Assembly: GCA_027067895.1 (NCBI GenBank)
Contig: JAMOUY010000325.1
Coordinates: forward strand, 1 to 6,569
Direction of reading: 5' to 3'
Length of the DNA stretch: 6,569 bases
DNA from: Acidobacteriota bacterium
GTDB lineage: Bacteria > Acidobacteriota > Holophagae > Thermotomaculales > Thermotomaculaceae
Shown here: in pieces, positions 5,992-6,569 of the stretch
How positions within the stretch are numbered: position 1 is the stretch's first letter
Layout: the number at the start of each line of letters is the position of its first letter
Translations under genes and position numbers: made by a program
Notes under the pieces: model-generated
The model's input: only the letters and a program-made list of their open reading frames with translations
Databases searched by the model: none
Told to the model about the DNA's origin: nothing

Positions 5992-6000
5992 TGCTATAAT
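5992..6000 (+). promoter_or_regulatory. Extended -10 promoter of ugd
   Basis: TGcTATAAT (hexamer 5995-6000) lies in the 66-base gap after bamA. The best -35 candidate, TTACCT at 5971-5976, is weak, with an 18-base spacer. The predicted start near 6007 gives a leader of about 23 bases carrying a strong ribosome binding site. No terminator hairpin separates it from bamA, so read-through is also possible. Confidence 0.65.
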
Positions 6001-6018
6001 CTGAATTGCATAATTTGT

Positions 6019-6025
6019 GAGGAGG
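6019..6025 (+). promoter_or_regulatory. Ribosome binding site of ugd
   Basis: GAGGAGG lies four bases before the ATG at 6030. It is a near-perfect Shine-Dalgarno match and confirms the start, in agreement with the N-terminal [13 protein letters not shown] of the family. Confidence 0.8.
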
Positions 6026-6029
6026 ATTT

Positions 6030-6569
6030 ATGAAAGTTTGTGTCATAGGTACCGGATACGTAGGACTTGTTGCCGGAGCGTGCTTTGCAGACAGCGGAAA
6101 CAACGTAATTTGCGTTGACATAGATAAAGAAAAAATAGAAAAACTCAAAAAAGGAATAATCCCAATTTACGAACCGGGATTAAAAGACATAGTAGTTACA
6201 AACGTTGAAAAAGAGAGATTGTTTTTCACAACCTCAATAAAAGAAGGAGTTGAAAACAGCGACATTATTTTCATAGCCGTCGGCACACCCGAGGGAGAAG
6301 ACGGCTCGGCGGATTTGTCTTACGTTTTACAGGCGGCAAGGGATATTGCGGAGCATATGAACGGATACAAAATCATTGTCAACAAATCCACCGTTCCCGT
6401 CGGAACTGCGGCAAAGGTTAAGGAAGAGATAGGCAAAATCACAAACCATCCATTTGATGTCGTCTCAAACCCGGAATTTTTGAAAGAGGGCGCTGCGGTT
6501 CAAGACTTTTTAAAACCGGATAGAATTGTAATAGGAACAAACAGTGAAAAGGCAAGAAACATAATGGTT
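6030..6569 (+). CDS. ugd: UDP-glucose 6-dehydrogenase (3' end missing)
   Basis: The window holds the first 180 codons, in frame to the last base; family members are about 430-450 residues, so well over half is missing. The enzyme oxidises UDP-glucose twice with NAD+ to UDP-glucuronate, a cytoplasmic precursor of capsule, exopolysaccharide and LPS sugars. The N-terminal Rossmann domain shows the dinucleotide motif G7-T-G9-Y-V-G12 and the acidic D30 at the end of the second strand, which favours NAD+ over NADP+. IYEPGL (46-51), VGTP (84-87), STVPVGT (120-126) and SNPEFLKEG (146-154) are typical substrate and cofactor segments. The catalytic cysteine lies beyond the window. UDP-ManNAc/GDP-mannose dehydrogenases share this fold, but the EPGL, STVPVGT and NPEFLKEG combination fits UDP-glucose dehydrogenase best. 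It has its own promoter and a strong ribosome binding site, so it is probably a separate unit from bamA or the head of a surface-sugar operon. Confidence 0.9.
   Translation, partial: MKVCVIGTGYVGLVAGACFADSGNNVICVDIDKEKIEKLKKGIIPIYEPGLKDIVVTNVEKERLFFTTSIKEGVENSDIIFIAVGTPEGEDGSADLSYVLQAARDIAEHMNGYKIIVNKSTVPVGTAAKVKEEIGKITNHPFDVVSNPEFLKEGAAVQDFLKPDRIVIGTNSEKARNIMV

Overview
The window comes from an AT-rich genome of a diderm (Gram-negative type) bacterium. The strongest evidence is a complete BamA/Omp85 outer-membrane assembly factor whose last residue is Phe, next to two exported proteins with N-terminal signal or anchor sequences. Proteins are rich in Lys, Ile and Glu, and Arg is often AGA/AGG. 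I cannot assign a phylum from the sequence alone. There is no mobile element, CRISPR array, rRNA or tRNA, and no sign of recent transfer. The region looks like ordinary chromosomal housekeeping DNA. Coding density is very high: the longest gap between genes is 126 bases (2134-2259), and I see no convincing intrinsic terminator anywhere.

Layout, left to right. (1) 3' part of a SufU-type Fe-S cluster/sulfur-transfer protein, cut by the window start. (2) A small exported NlpC/P60 cysteine peptidase, probably acting on peptidoglycan. (3) On the opposite strand, a single M16 zinc peptidase; its stop codon overlaps the stop of the NlpC/P60 gene. (4) A divergent promoter region. (5) A compact rightward cluster: a membrane-anchored TPR protein, a thioredoxin-fold lipoprotein that starts inside the TPR stop codon, and bamA 21 bases later. 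(6) The 5' 180 codons of UDP-glucose 6-dehydrogenase, cut by the window end.

Functionally, the rightward genes share an envelope theme: BamA inserts outer-membrane proteins, the thioredoxin lipoprotein could handle periplasmic thiols, NlpC/P60 trims wall peptides, and UDP-glucuronate feeds surface polysaccharide. That link is inferred from gene order; only the individual family assignments are well supported.

The most interesting signals are: two genes (NlpC/P60 and bamA) whose -10 box sits exactly six bases before the ATG with no Shine-Dalgarno, predicting leaderless mRNAs; a BamA with seven rather than five POTRA-like repeats; a degenerate L6 VRGF-type motif in that BamA; and a CxxC pair in its last POTRA, encoded just downstream of a thioredoxin-like lipoprotein. 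I did not find a clearly novel multi-gene system.
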